DNA of 64,000 nt from Heliopora coerulea (lineage: Eukaryota > Cnidaria > Anthozoa > Scleralcyonacea > Helioporidae). The stretch spans positions 821,001-885,000 of the forward strand of contig JASJOG010000108.1 of assembly GCA_030142905.1 (NCBI GenBank). The letters run 5' to 3'. A program made the position numbers and the translations under genes. Positions within the stretch are counted from its first letter, which is position 1, and each line of letters begins with the position of its first letter. The notes beneath the pieces are model-generated. The model was not told the DNA's origin. It ran no database searches and was given only the letters and a program-made list of their open reading frames with translations. This document shows, piece by piece, positions 13,253 through 28,200 of the stretch.

Positions 13253-16200
13253 TACACATATACGTACACATATACATACACATATACTAATGTTCATGCA
13301 TTTACATTTACATATAAAAATATACACATGTATATCTCACGGAGAAATTTTTTACCGGTAAACTCTGGGGTTCCAATACAGTCGACAACATCTCCTTGCT
13401 TGCTCTCAATATGTCGACAGTTGTCATAATCGACAAGTTTGATGTCTCCATTGGATTGAACCATGATGTTGTCAGGCTGAATTTAAACAGAGCATACGTG
13501 TGAGCCACTAAACTGCGATGAATGGGAGCCGTAGGCTGGTTTACTTTTAAGAAGAGGCAGCCCAGGCGTTCAATCTTCAAGTCTAAAAATTATATTCAAC
13601 ATCCAGAATTTTGTATTGAAAAAGCAAGTTTGGAGTTTTTATGATGATGAACGTTTTCTCGTCCTTTTAACACGTCAGAATGGCAAGATATTCGTTCAAC
13701 ATCATTGTTCTTAACTGGTTAGCAAACAAGTCAGAATCACAGTCAAACTTCAACTTAATTTGCAAATTCCTATCCTAGTCGTGATGTGTGAGGAAACTGG
13801 TCTCCCTTTCAGTTTTTAAAAGTGATCACAGTTCACTATTGCCACACAAAAGAAACGCGTGTTGAAAACTTTTATCTGGAACATCTCACATGAAAGTGAT
13901 TAAATTTGAGTGTTCTGTTCCTTAAGAACTTCATGACGAGTTTTCATTAAGATTTTCTTACCTTGCAATAAATATTAATAATGGTCCCAACAAATGGTGA
14001 ATCTTTCAACAGTTTTCTTGTCGTGATTTTAAACTGATTGAGCAAATTTTAATTATAATTATCCCTTCAGAGGCCGATCGAGACGTTCACGGCCCTCCGT
14101 TTGTTCTTGTGGTTTTCATCGACAAATCGGCAAATCAAGAGAGCAAACGCTAATTCAAACTAATTTTTTGTGACACAATAAAAAATGACAAATCATTCGA
14201 GTGAAAACACCCTCCGTCTCTGCTTCTTCATACAGATCCCTCAATAAGACTGCGCCTTCACTGTAGCAGAGTCTCCGTAAATTTCACCGAACCATTTCAA
14301 CCCCACCGTGGTTCTTAGTTATTGTACACGTCAGTTATCTCCTACATGTCAACCAGAGTATAGCTTCCTTCTATTAGGGAGACGTTTCTTGTACTGTATG
14401 TATTATGACATTCGCGCAGTATTCTGACTTAGTTTGTCAACTGAGGGGATTAATCCTTTCGGGTCCATACCCCACTTTGGACTTTTACTCTGGCTAACGC
14501 CAGACCATTTTACACGTCAAGGGGAAACCTCTTGGACAGGAAAGGGTTTGAACGAGCTGGTAGTTAAGTACAGTGGTTAATAAACTAGACACAAGTTACC
14601 CACCTTGATGTCGAGGTATGCAATCTTCTGGTCATGGAGATATTGCAAGGCAGTCAGCAATTGCTTGGTCAAAAGAGCGATATCTTTCTCTGACAATTTT
14701 GACTTTCTTTTGTTCTTCTCGGCTTCCTCTTGTTTGAAAATGAGATAAGGAAGCAAGTTTTTACCGTCCACCCTTTAAGATTGAAAATAAAAACGAATCA
14801 TTAAAAAACAACAAACTAAAACAACACAGGACAATACCAGACACGAAGACAGTGCCGAAAGGATAAGAATAAAGTAAATAAAAGTGCAGTGAGGTGAAAT
14901 TAAGTGACTGATCCGTGTAATGAAAGGCAGTGAAAACTAAAGTGGAGGGAATTAGAGAACGGCAGCGTTGTGCAGCGACAGAGATGTGAAGTGGGTCGGG
15001 AACTTAAGAACCAGTACAGCTTAGGAAGTGGAGCACAGTACAGTGGAGTGGACTGACGTGGAATGGAGTGGACTAGAATGGAGTCATTGGAGTGGAGTAG
15101 GTTGGAGTGGAGTGAACTAAAATGGAGTCATTGAAGGGGAGTGAACTAAAATGGAGTCATTGAAGGGGAGTGAACTGAAATGGAGTGGAGAGAAGGGGAG
15201 TGAACTGAAATGGAGTGGAGAGAAGTGGTGTGGACTGAAATGGAGTGGAGTGGAATACTTTGGCGTGGTCTGCAGTGATATGGAGTGGAATAGAGTGGAC
15301 TGGAGAGGAGTTACGTAGAGTCAGTAGGCGTGAAATGGGCTCATGAATGGGCTGGATTGAAGTGGAATAGATCCTAATTTGCATACACAAGATTACATAT
15401 AGTCAATACGTGACGAGGGTAATATTGTACTGAAAGTTCTTCATAGGAAACGTTGGTCAATTGTTACGCTAACATAACTTCAGTATTTTATTTGCCGTAA
15501 AAGATCATTCACTTTGACACTAGCAAAAAAACCTGTCCTTACCACTCCATTATTAACACGACGTATTTTCTCACGATGTACACCTCATAGAGATAAATGA
15601 ACTTCTCGTGCTCCCATTTTTGAATCATGGCCACTTCACGTTTCAAAATCTTCAGTGCTTCATCGTCGTATTTTACAAACTTGGCTGCGTAAAGCTTCTT
15701 CTCTTTGTCAGATGAACGATAGCACTTCTTAATCACGGCAAAAGCTCCCCTGAGTAGAGAACACAATAAAAGGAAACAAAAATAAAACAATTCCCAAGAT
15801 ATAAAGGTTCACTGGCCCTTAACACCGTTCATGATACCCGCTGGTTAAGTTGTTTGCTTTGTTTTTAGCCGACCTCAAAACAATGTTGCAAATGGGTTTT
15901 CTTTTTTCACCTGAGTTTCCATGAGTTCTACATGGTGAATACAAGCCAAGAATGACTCTCAACAAGGCCATTGATCTACGTGACAAATTTCATCAACTGT
16001 TCAGCCAGCAGACACGAGTTCACTTGTTACAGAAAGTGTCCCGCTCCGTAAACAAACTATTTTGCTGAGGATAAACACGAATCCTTCATCATTCGCGTTC
16101 TTGAATCAACATGACATACCTTGTCGTGTCATAAAATACACTGCAACGTATGTCAGGTCCTAAAGACAGATGCCATGGTATTTTTAGCGCATTCTTAATT

Positions 16201-19200
16201 ATGCATTTGGATTTAACACCGTTAAATTTCTTCCTTCATTGATTATATGCGTCCTGCTAAATAATCATACCGTTAGTGCCACTGTTGATATATCAAATGG
16301 AATTGGAAAGGACTCTTGACATATTAGATCATTAAGATAATGGTGTGACAAAGGTCCATCATGCTGTTTGTCGGAATAAATACTGAAGAAAGTCAAACAT
16401 ATGGCCAGAGAACTGATACATTTTTGTCGAAGTTTAACTGTTTCGCTCGAAAAATTTAAATATTTGCACCCAGATGCCGCTTATAGTAAACTGGCGCTCA
16501 TTTGTAAAGATATTTGTGCAAGACACGAGTACAGTATGGAATAGTGTAAGAGTTTTAGTTCAACAGACCTGGCACAAAAAAGAATGATAAATGGTAAATC
16601 TTATTACAAGTCAAACTGTCGTCCCTTTAGTTCAAAGCTCGAGTTCTCGAGACCGTAGTTGTATTGTTTTGTGAGTCCTAATTACCATTCTATGATCAAA
16701 TTACCAAAACATTAGCATTCTCTTGCTACAACGGGTATACAATACGATCTTCAAAGTTATGCTAATATCAAAGTGCATCCCCATATTCGTTCGCAAGAAA
16801 TCGCCTTAATGTTATCAATACTACACAACCCTCTTCGGTTTTTCAAACAACTCTTTATAATGTTGGGATCTATTGTTGATACCAAGGCGAGGAAGATAAT
16901 TCCTACCCTGAATCCTGTATCCAGGGTTACTGATAACGCTTTTGGGATTGCCTGGTATTTATCTAAATCTCTCCGAGTAAAATGTTCAATGAGTGTCTTC
17001 AACAAGATATTTCACTTAAATACTCTTTCAACATCAACTTTACTTCGTTTTATTTAGGAGATTTACCGTCATACCTGCCAATCTCATCACTAAATTCCCA
17101 CTTCTTCTCAGGATTTTCTTCTGAGAAATCTAACTGCACATCCTTCCGTCGTTCATAATCTGCAAAGACACTTTTATGCATTTCACCAATAGAGTCTTCC
17201 CTGCAACGAAGTCAGATGTAAAGGGTTAACTAATTTTGGCAAAATATCTTGACAGATACACAGGTTAAGGTGTACAGAGGCACAGGATAGTTAACACCTG
17301 CATGTAATTGAAGCCATCCTTTTACTATTACCTGTCTTCTGTGGGATGCAGGAAATTAACTTTGGTTAAATAAGACAAGAATGCCAAGTTCCAGTTAGTT
17401 TGATTTAAAGAAACCGCACAAACTCTTCTCAGGTTTCATGCGGGATAACCATTTTTTTCCGTAGTTGTTGAGCATTCCCTGCGGACGTGGCTTCAATGCT
17501 ACATCGACTTGACAATTAGTGGGCCCCAAGCATCTCTTGGGTGGTTGTCAATATCATTTTTGGCAATGGAAAACCGAAAGAATTTACTTAAAACCACCAT
17601 TAATTAAACTAATTGACAGATCCTCTCAGACGAAGCTGCATAATTTTATCGAATTCGTGAATGGAAAGTAACAGACACCCTTCGTAATTCTATGTTAGAT
17701 GAAACAGACTCACCATCATAGAACGCTATTTATTATCACTGATAATATAATTAACTCATGATCTGCCAACCCTCATAACTTACTTGTTCCCACTAAAAGT
17801 TCTGAATTCCAAGTTATTATTGTAAGAGAACTCCTGAGCAAACTGCAAGAGCACCACAAAGTTGTGAGCAGAGCTTGTGGGAGGTGTTCGGTGTAAGAAG
17901 CCTGCTACCTGAGATGTCTTACAACTCAGTCAGAGGCGGGCTGTTATGGTGACCCTTGTGACCTGACAGACTTCAATACACCAAGTGGTTCTGTATTCTC
18001 GCGAAAGGTGATCCCCGCACAAGAGGACAACGCCGGTGTGACCGATGGCGTTACTTGAAGACGGCGTAGAGAAAGCTTTGGGCAGATACCGAGAACGCGA
18101 ACACCTAACGAGAATTCACCTAGTTATACATCGAGACTTGTTTAGTTAAGAGTATAAAGCTTCATTATCAGCCTGTAATGTCATGATAATCAATTCTCTG
18201 TTTCCAAGCTGTCCGCGGGGTGGTTATAATGGCTGAAGATAGCAGTGGGTCTCTGCGGCGTGGATACAGGTTTGAGTATTTTTTCACATGTCAGGGAACT
18301 AAGAAGGTCATCAGAATCCAAAGAACGCGGAGTTTTCGCGACAGCTTGTAACAGAAAGAGCACCCAGCGGTCAAATCACTCAAACTCACAAGCAGACGAA
18401 AGGACGCGGATATTGAAACAGTGGTTAAAATATGCACGACTCACAGGACCCAGGAGGGGAGGCCACTGAGTTAAATGATATAAAATCCTTTTTTTTTTCT
18501 ACAGAAGCAGAACACTAGCAGTTCTATACAAACCAAACGACAGCCGATATCGAAACAAATAAGTGGGTGCAATAATCCAGGTTCTCAGCACTGCCTAAGA
18601 TTGACAACGAAAAAACAGTTTTTGTTTCTCCTTTATCAACATATTCTAATGAGGTGTGTGATGGCTGCTGACGAAAGCCGAATGTTCATATATGGTTAGC
18701 TGCGCTAATCTTGCTGGTATGCAACGAAACAGAACCCTTGCAGGATGCCAAAACACCTTCAAGCCATCTGCTCTCAGGTGCACGATTGTGTAAGTCATTG
18801 CTTCGGTCACCTAACGAGTCAAAACTTCTGCAAAGTTCCTTTACGTGTGCACAGGCAATTGCCTCACATGTGAGCACAATTTCAAAAACATAACGTTTTA
18901 TTTGTCAAATGAATTAAACATCGTACCTTCCCGGAAGCGTTCGATGTGAGTCTGGTGATAGACGATGTAATTCATGGTCGAAACGAACTACATAATAAAA
19001 CAATGATAACTGTGAGCGGCGGATATCACTATGTCCGCGATACAGCGAGAATTTCCACGATATCAAATTAGATATGTTCAATAGAAAAACCCGCGATGTT
19101 GCGGGTCCGCGAAAGATAAACCGCGATATAGCGAGGGTTTACTGTAGTCGAAACTCAAAGCAAGGACCAAGAACTAGATAAATACGACAGCCAACCTTTG

Positions 19201-22200
19201 TAAGTTGCGAGAAGAGTTCCCTTAAGCTTATTTGCGCAGTAGAAAACGCATCTTTGGACGGTTTAATTTAAAGCCTCCGACTGCCGGGATCAGTGTGCTA
19301 ATCATTCTCAAATAACGATACTTTCGCGAGGCGTGGCGGCTGGAGGACAATGGCAGAATCGAAACGAGTTTGGCCTGGTTTGATTACTGTGGCGGACATT
19401 TTTAACATTTTAAACGAGCTTGGGAATGAGGAGTGAGATCTGTTGAAAGGGATATGCCTAAGATACGGAGACCCCAAAACAGCTTTCGATTTCGAAATCA
19501 TTCCACAACCCTATGGGAAACGTGGCAATTTAGACTTTCTGTACTAAGGGATGGCAGTACTGGAGTTCTAAATGTTTGCTAAGCAGGCATATTTCATACG
19601 AAGGGTCACAGTTCGAGAGTTACGAATTAAAGCTTTTAAAGTAAAGAGACACAGGTAAGATGAATAGAAAGATGTTTTGGTAGCAGAGGAATGTGAGAGA
19701 TGACAAACAGTGCCATATGATGCTGGACAAAAAATGGAATTCTTCGCAGCATTTGACGTTGGTGGCATCTCAGTTGTTATAATCCTTTAAGTTTGTAAGC
19801 CGCGGATTTGGATAAGACAATATTTTCGTTTACAAATGTTAACAGACAACGAGATAGAACGAAAAGAAAAATGCAGAATAAAAGCTTTGTTATAAATATA
19901 TTCTTCTCACGTGATTTGAACGTTTGTTTTTGTTTTTAATTCTTGAAGGGGTTGGTGGGAGGGCGGGGCGGAGGTTAAGCAGTCAAGGCCACACACCCCT
20001 CTTGAGGTTTGTAGACCGAGATAGACTGCGGTGACTAAAGATTCATCGCCTTCCAGTCATAGTTAACTTGGGAGCGGCACCGAAGCCATGGAGCCAAAAC
20101 CTGAACGCTTCATCGCCTTCCTTTACGGCAACACGGCATTACAACCACAGCAGATTACGGTTAAAGTAAGCAGCGAAGAAGATGATGACACATGGCGCCC
20201 ATCACACAAGTGGCAAACATGAAGACATACCAATATAAACGTGCATTTATACAAGAATGTATTGTTTATGTGAGTAATGATTATATGGTAACTATGTATT
20301 TTGTGTTGTTCTGTCACGAGGTCAAAAGGTACAACATTAGTAAAACAAAGGCAAAACAAAGGTAAAACAAAGATAAAACATTGGCTTGGTGTGAATGTAA
20401 CCGAGAAGACTCGCCAGTTTTGCGACGCTCCTTCAAATGGCAGCCCAACCAGACGAATGAATAGAGCTTTTACTTGCAAGGTAAAAACGGCCCACCCCGA
20501 GTTCATCTGTTCATGTGACACATCAACTAATTTACGGAAACTTCTGTTTATAAGCATTTTCAAGTCCATATCCCGCAGTGACGGGGGGAATGATTACTTG
20601 ACGAATTTCCGTCTATGCTGTGGAAGGAATCTCTGAAATAATTAACCTGCGATTACATGGTAAACATTTCAGGCCAGGCTGAGCTTTTGTGTTTTCAGCC
20701 CGGTTAATCAAACCGTATATTTTTCTATCTAACCAGCACCAATTAAAATAGCAAAAAATAGTAAATTTCAAATTGAAATGTCAAGAAATCAGTTAAATAT
20801 TATTATTCACAAGGATTACACGAAGAAGAATTGTGACCGAGGTGACATTTCATACCACAATCTAACACTTGCAGAAATTAAACCAAGTTTAATTTCGATG
20901 TACTCCTGGAATACCGGGTCATTTGACAACATATGTCAAACACTCCCATGAATGTTTAATCCTGTGATCAAATAACTCAAAGAACTTCTAAAAAAAGTTC
21001 GGTTCCTCCTCTTTATACGCTCTTCTCGGTGCTGGGTTTGATCTCCAGATCCAACACTCTCCCACTGGCGTGACACATCACTTACATTTCCAAGAATACC
21101 TTCCCCAGAGCAACGTGACAAGGTCCGAACATGCTTAAGCAGAGAAGCCAAAATACCACGCTATTTTCCATGGAGTTACTCCCTTAAGAAAAATCATTTG
21201 CGGCAAGTATACCGCGGTCACAGCAACATTTCCCTTTCACGTGTGGCATTGAACTGGTTGACGTACGTTCATACGGAATGGCAAAGTTCAAAATTTCACA
21301 TGTGGAACCTTGAGAGATGTGTTTTTCATGTATGAAATGAGGCTATGCATGGATATCTGAAGTTGGTCGTTTCATGTGTAAAACTCTTGATTCATATGTT
21401 GGCACAAAATTTTTTTTAAGGTCCCTAAGTGTAAATTGACAAGTCTTACGAAGCCGCGTGAAATGTACACATTGGTAACAACCCCTAGCTGGCAATATCA
21501 GTGCTGATTTTACCCACAAGTGAAAAATATCCAGAACAGTTTATCGTAAAATAGGTCAGCTCTTATATAATTTCTCGACTTCCTACTTGGTATAAACTTA
21601 AAACAAAGATACCTCTATGATACAACAGTTGAACATACTTGGAAAACAGTCTTACAAATGTAACTAAATCACAGTACTTCCTTATTAGCTAAAAATGTAT
21701 CGCGAATATCAGTGCCATGTCATAAACGACAATTATTTATTCTACGTTTGAAAAGTGTTATAAAAACCCACAGAAATAAAATAACATGAATAACTCCAAT
21801 ACCTTAGTTGAATACAAAAATCGAACTTTAAAAATGTTTTACTTATTAAAAATCTTAGTTAGAATGTTATTGTAAATAGTTAGCTATACTACATATAATA
21901 ACAATAATTCGATATTTACTCCAAGCTATCTTGTCCACAATCTGGGGATAGGCACTCAAAGAAAATCTGCGAAGATATGTTGGATAATGTTAGTAATTTG
22001 ATACGTACCACTTCACCTCATTACTTCGCAGTCTCGCGCTTCTTTGGTCCCCTCTCTTACTTGATTATTCTCCTCCTTCTCTTGCCATATTGTTCTTCCT
22101 TACACTTGCTATACTGTTCTTCCTTTTACTTGCCATATTGTTCTTCCTTATATTCAACCGTATCCTCTCTTACAGTTCTGTTGCTTACATCTTTCGTCTC

Positions 22201-25200
22201 ACCAGATTTTCTTCTTGTCTTTTCCTCCTCTTTCATCTCCCTAAATTACCAATTCCTTCTTTCCCTTTCTTTCTCAAAACATTCCTCCCTTTCCTTTTAA
22301 ACTTCTTTTTCATTCCGCTCCCTTTTTTTTTCCTTTTCTTCAGCCCTTTCGCTTCTCACACACACATCCACTACTTCTCCTACCTCATCTCTCCCTTATC
22401 TTTCTATAAACAATATATCCAACACCTTTTTCACCTGAACTGAGGTTCATTTTTTCGTTTCAATTAGACCAGAAAATCTACTTGGTCTGCTCGTTCCTCT
22501 TTTATTAACAGCGCTCACACGAAACCTGTACGAAGTTCGTGGTAATAAATCTGTGACAACAAACGAGGTTGCAGTCACTTTCTCTGCAACTGCATTCCAA
22601 TCCTTCTCCCCAGTCTTCCGGTACTCCAGCAAGTAATGAGTGATCGAACTGTTTCCATCTCCTGCAGGTTTCCATGATAATTTCACAGAATTGGTCGTGA
22701 TTTCTGTGATATCAGGTGGCGTAGGAGGTTCTGGTACGTCTACAACGCGAAGACAATTGATAAATTCACTTGAAAAGTGACACAATAGTTGTGAGAGTGT
22801 GTGCTTCGAACTGGGACTTTGAATCGGCCACAAAATTATACTTCGTTACTTGTTCAACAAGAACGACGTCCAAGGTATGAAGTGGAAAAACATCGCAAGG
22901 AAAGTGTTAAAAAACAGCCTTAAGGAATTATCCCTCCGAGACATTCAGCATGAGAGCTGAATGAGTGTCACCTGCCAACGAAGACGTTTCCAACTGCCAA
23001 CCGACAAAAATAAAACTTACATTGAATTTGTGACGTCAGGGATCATTGATCAATGTAATTCAAGGTGTACAGGTTACGAACAAAAACATAGAAGATCGAC
23101 GAACGGGTCATCAATAGTACCAACTGTAGTAGGAACAGAACAACGGAATAATGGAGGCAGTAAGGCGAGTACGTGCTTTTGAGAAGTGGAGCAAAATTTT
23201 AAGAATCCAATGTCTATGAAATGGCAGTTCCTGTAGATCACTTTGGAGGCTGAGTAGTATGTGCAAAATGTCTTATGAATTTTAGAGGGGGTTTTTTGTT
23301 TGTTTTTTTTTTTTACCACAAAGTTTGCAAGTATATTTTACCTGACACCTCAATTGTAGCGCTGGACTCGTTTGTCCCAGATCCATTGTCAATTTCAACA
23401 GTGTACACTCCTGCATCGCCGTAGTCAGCTCTTGCATACTTCAAAGTTGCAGCCCCTTTGTCATAGAACATTCTAGCGCGGCCACGTCCAATCACTTTGC
23501 CGTCTTTCTTCCACGTGATCTTCGGCTCGGTACCAGTATTTTTCACCTTAGCCGTGAGTAAGAAAGCGGAACCTTTGTCAACTTGCTGGTCCTGCAGTCC
23601 TTCGATGAACGAACATTGGTCATTTGCTGAAAAACCACAGCATATTTGTTTCAGTTTGAAACGAAAGTTGAAAATAATTGTTCTTTTCTCTTCATGTTGC
23701 TTTAATAAAAAGGTGCATTAAATCATATTTGTGCGGCTTTTCTGCATTAGACATGTAACAAAGCAACACTCGATACCATTGAACGACAACAACGTGGAGA
23801 GAAATTTGTTGGGAACATTGAAACGAAAGCCCAATGCTAAGATCCAAGCGAGATCTGTGGCAAAAAATGCCACAGTGAGGACTTCCGGTGGGCGGACCCT
23901 AATAACACATTCTTTGTTTCAGTTCTCGACTGGGTCTCTCTCTTCATCACTGGCCGAGCAAGATTGCTAGTCACTACAACTTTCAAGTTACCTCTTATTT
24001 GGCCATCAACTTGAAACAACTTGTACTGCCTTTTAGTGAGTTTGATTGCGAGCAAATTTGGATGCAAATTTAAAAGATTTTCTTTGATATGCACCGACTA
24101 CGCGTTTTCATCGAGGCATGGCCTCATTGTCAGTTGTCTTGTCTGGACTACAATTATTATTTGACGAAGATTCAACACGGAGCTTTCGTTCAATTACTCC
24201 AGCAGAGGATATTTATCTTCGTCACTGGCGCTGATTGATCACCCCGCTGCTACGACCACGACCATGTTCACAATGAGGACATAATTGACCACTAAATTTC
24301 CTGTCAGCGCTGCTTTACCTAATGACGTTCTGTCCATGTCATGTGCTGTCTCAACCACCTCTACTACATCTGATACTGGGTTTTTTCCAACTATGCTCTC
24401 TATTTTTAACATCCTCGTAGTAACTTATTCAATGTGTCCTCACAGTGATGTTTTGTGTTATCGTTTGTACTGATGTGTTACTTATTGTTAGAATTGATGG
24501 GGTACAACACTTGCCTTCGCTTTTCTGCAGGTGTTTTTTTCTTTTTTTTTTTTTTTCGCCATACTGTTCAGGTTATTGTCGATATTTTTTATAATGTCCA
24601 CGTTGTGGTTACATTGTTCATGATGTTGATGTTCAAGTTGTCTCCGAAGTTTATGTCGTTCATGTTAATTACGTTTATGACAAACGAACAGTTCGTAAAG
24701 TTCATGGAGTTTCATAACGTCATAATTTAAACAGTGGTTTAGATAGTCTTTTTAATGCTATATTTGTTATACTAAATGCCATTGGAGATTACGGACGATT
24801 GATTTACATACAGATTACGTATCTCGATCGAGCGATGTGCGAACGATGTACGAACAATGTACGAACGATGTACGAACGATGTACGAACGATGTACGAACG
24901 ATGTACGAACGATGTGCGAACGATGTGCGAACGATGTGCGAACGATGTGCGAACGATGTGCGAACGATGTGCGAACAATGTGCGAACAATGTGCGAACGA
25001 TGTGCGAACGATGTGCGAACGATGTGCGAACGATGTGCGAACGATGTGCGAACGATGTACGAACAATATGCGAACAATGTGCGAACGATGTACGAACAAC
25101 GTGTAAATATTTGAAGAATGGTGAAAGAATGAGGCATGAACGATTGACGAACACTTTACGAATGAAGTACAAACGATTTACGAGTGGTACACGAATGCTG

Positions 25201-28200
25201 TAAAAATTACGAACGATGTACGGACGGATAACGAAAGATACACGAATGTTTTTGCGAATTGTCTACGACCCATCCACGAATACTAGAGTTAAGATGGGAA
25301 CATGACCCGCAAATGATACGAAAAAGATGACAAAGGATAAATTTCCTAACAAGTTGGGTAACAGAACGAAAAGTTCAGGTGCAGTTAGATATACCTTTTG
25401 GTTTTACTTCGCTTTTCTCATTGTCCACTTCGTCTTTCGTTTCGAAGTTTTTGTCAACAGTTCCATCACGATTTTCAGCCGCAATTTGTTGTTTGATTCT
25501 GGAAAGAAAAGCGCCTTTTCCGGCCGAGTTCTCATCGCTACTTTTATTCCCGTTCCTGCTTAACATTCGAGTTAAGAAGTTCGTACTTCGCACAGCTGTT
25601 AAGGCTTTCTTCCATTTTCGCCTGGCGGTGAAAGCTTTCAGACGCTGCGTTTCCAATTTCTTCTTGCTTTTTACACGAAGCCACGAGTGTTTTTGGCACT
25701 CGCCCACCGACATCCGCTTACGACTGTCCTTCAGGAGAATTCTCGAGATGAAGTCTTTCGCTTCATGTGTCACCTCGTCGAATACGGGATCATCAAAGTC
25801 CCAAGCCATTTTCGAGATGTTGCCCATCGTGTCGCCATCATCGTCTCCCAGAAAAGGAGATAACCCGCTCAAGACAACGTACGTTATCACGCCAACAGCC
25901 CACACGTCAGTCGCAGGTGTAATGGCCTCGAAGTTGACCACCTCCGGAGCTGCGAACTCCGGGGTTCCTTGCATCACCTGAAGTTTAGTACTGGGATCGT
26001 ACTTCCGTGCTAATCCGTAATCAATTATCTTAATATGGGAGCTTCCTGGACGAAGCAGCATCATATTCTCTGGTTTTAAATCAAGATGGAGGATTTTCTT
26101 GCCATGCATATAAGCAAGACCATCAAGCAACTGGCTCATGTATAGAGTGGCGATTCCTTCGCTTATGTAATCCTCTTCCACTAACTTTTCAAATAATTCT
26201 CCCCCCGTGATCAATTCCATGACAAGCACCATCTCCTTGCCCAGGTCAAAGGCGCTCTGCAGTCGTAGCAGCTGCTTATGGTTAAGCTCATTCATCACTT
26301 CAATTTCGTGGAGGACTACGTCCTTCAACCCTTTTGTAGCACAAGTGATGAATTTTGCCGCATACTCAACACCGGTTTTCTTATCCACGCACTTTTTCAC
26401 GATACCAAACTTCCCTCGACCCAGTTCCTCCATCATTTCGTAGAACTCTTCGACACCACCAGGAGTAATCTTGACCGGTTTGGCATCTGCGAGGACGCAC
26501 TCCTCTTCAGACTCTGACGCCTCGGAGTCGTCAGAAAAGTCTTCTAGGATTAGCTTCCCGCTTGATGAGGCATAGCCGTGGCTATTCTTCGCCAAACATT
26601 TGTACGTTCCCACATCGACCGCCTTACTTCGAGTAATGATAAGAGTACAAGAGGAACCATCGTACAAGAAGCTAAACTGCCGACTTTCCTTAAGGAGTTT
26701 TCCATCTTTGAGCCACTGTATTGTAGGCGGCGGATGCGAAGAAACTCTGCAAACGAATCGCGCTGCGTTGCCTTCCTTTGTTTTACAATCAACCAGTTCC
26801 AACGAGAACACTGGAGCGCTTTTCGCCATCGTATCTGCTTGAAGTAAGAAGACAAACAAAAGGATGTTTCTCTAGAGAGCTAAGCGACGGATTGGGTGCA
26901 ATTGATCCTGCCATATAAAGCCATTTTACTTTTCACCACCTGGTAAGCGTACCAAACCGCTAAACGGAATGTTTTCAATACACAATTTTGTCATACGTCC
27001 GGAAACAAATACCAGCCCGGAGACGTCAAAAGAATAACATGAGTTGTAAGACTTTGGGAAGGTCTTGTAGTGATCGTAACGGAAATTTTAAAACATTTCA
27101 GTAGCACTCACAATCAGGACAAGTGAATAATTTTAGGTGGAAAAGCAAAGGATACCATATATCACACATTCTCAACTGCATACCTGAAATAATAATAATT
27201 TTACACCTGTGTACGTAATTCCCGGTGTCGAGGGAAACGTACGCTTGGTTACGAAGGAATGAATTTATAATGCGCGCAAACTGCTGGAACCGGCGCGATC
27301 TGACCGAGATTTATTAGCTCGCTCACATCCAGGCTTTATTAGCTCGCTCACATCCAGGCTTTATTAGCTCGCTAGCATTCAGACAATAGCAATTGAATGC
27401 ACATTGCGTGAAATGGCAGTTTTGAGAGAATAGAATGTGGCGTAGGTTATGATTTGTGGGCTGACAGTTTCGTTGGCATGAGGTATGGTGCAATTATGAT
27501 TTAGTCACTGTTGTCTTATCGCGATTTACGGCGTCTAGCATATGGTCACAGCACACAGGTCACGAAGACTCGTGGGGTGATAGCGTTTGCGAAAAACAAT
27601 TGATCAACACAAAGAAAAGAAGAAAAAGTTCTCACACTGCAAATATCAATCCTATTTTGTGGCTTTCAAATAACATATGTGGATACATCAAAACTTAATG
27701 AAGACTCAGGTCACACGCTTTTTACGTCAGGTTGAAACAATTTCTTCCACAAAACAGCTATTTAAGGCAAAACGTATCCAGAAAAAAACATTGAGTACAA
27801 CAAAATGACAGTTGAAGAAATTAGGATCCTGCTTTGACTCAACCAGTTTGGTTGAAACGTTAATAAACTTAAAACTTTTGAAGAAAAAAAAGAAAAAATC
27901 TGGCAACAAAGGTGATGAAGTCTATTTTACATATTGGTTCTTACAAACAAAGATGATTGCAGCAGGATATCAAATGCTATTCCTGTAACCAACAGGAAAT
28001 GATTACAGAATTAAGTTAATCACCTAATGTGTGACTCGTATGTTTGAAATCACCAGTCTTGCTTTCTTTAATTAGGAACGACAATTGACATTCTTCAGCT
28101 ATGGAGACAGATTGAGTACTCTGCTCCTAGAAGTCCGACCACATAGTGAAATGGTGAAGCGAGGTCAGGCGATCAAACATCAAAACTTTGAATGTTTACA

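Noticed and set aside
13089..13327. Cys/Val/Tyr-rich ORFs
   Set aside because: Products of the CA/TACA microsatellite.
24799..25203. Cys/Arg-rich or His/Ser-rich ORFs as secreted peptides
   Set aside because: They are all read from the 11-bp minisatellite, in every frame and on both strands.
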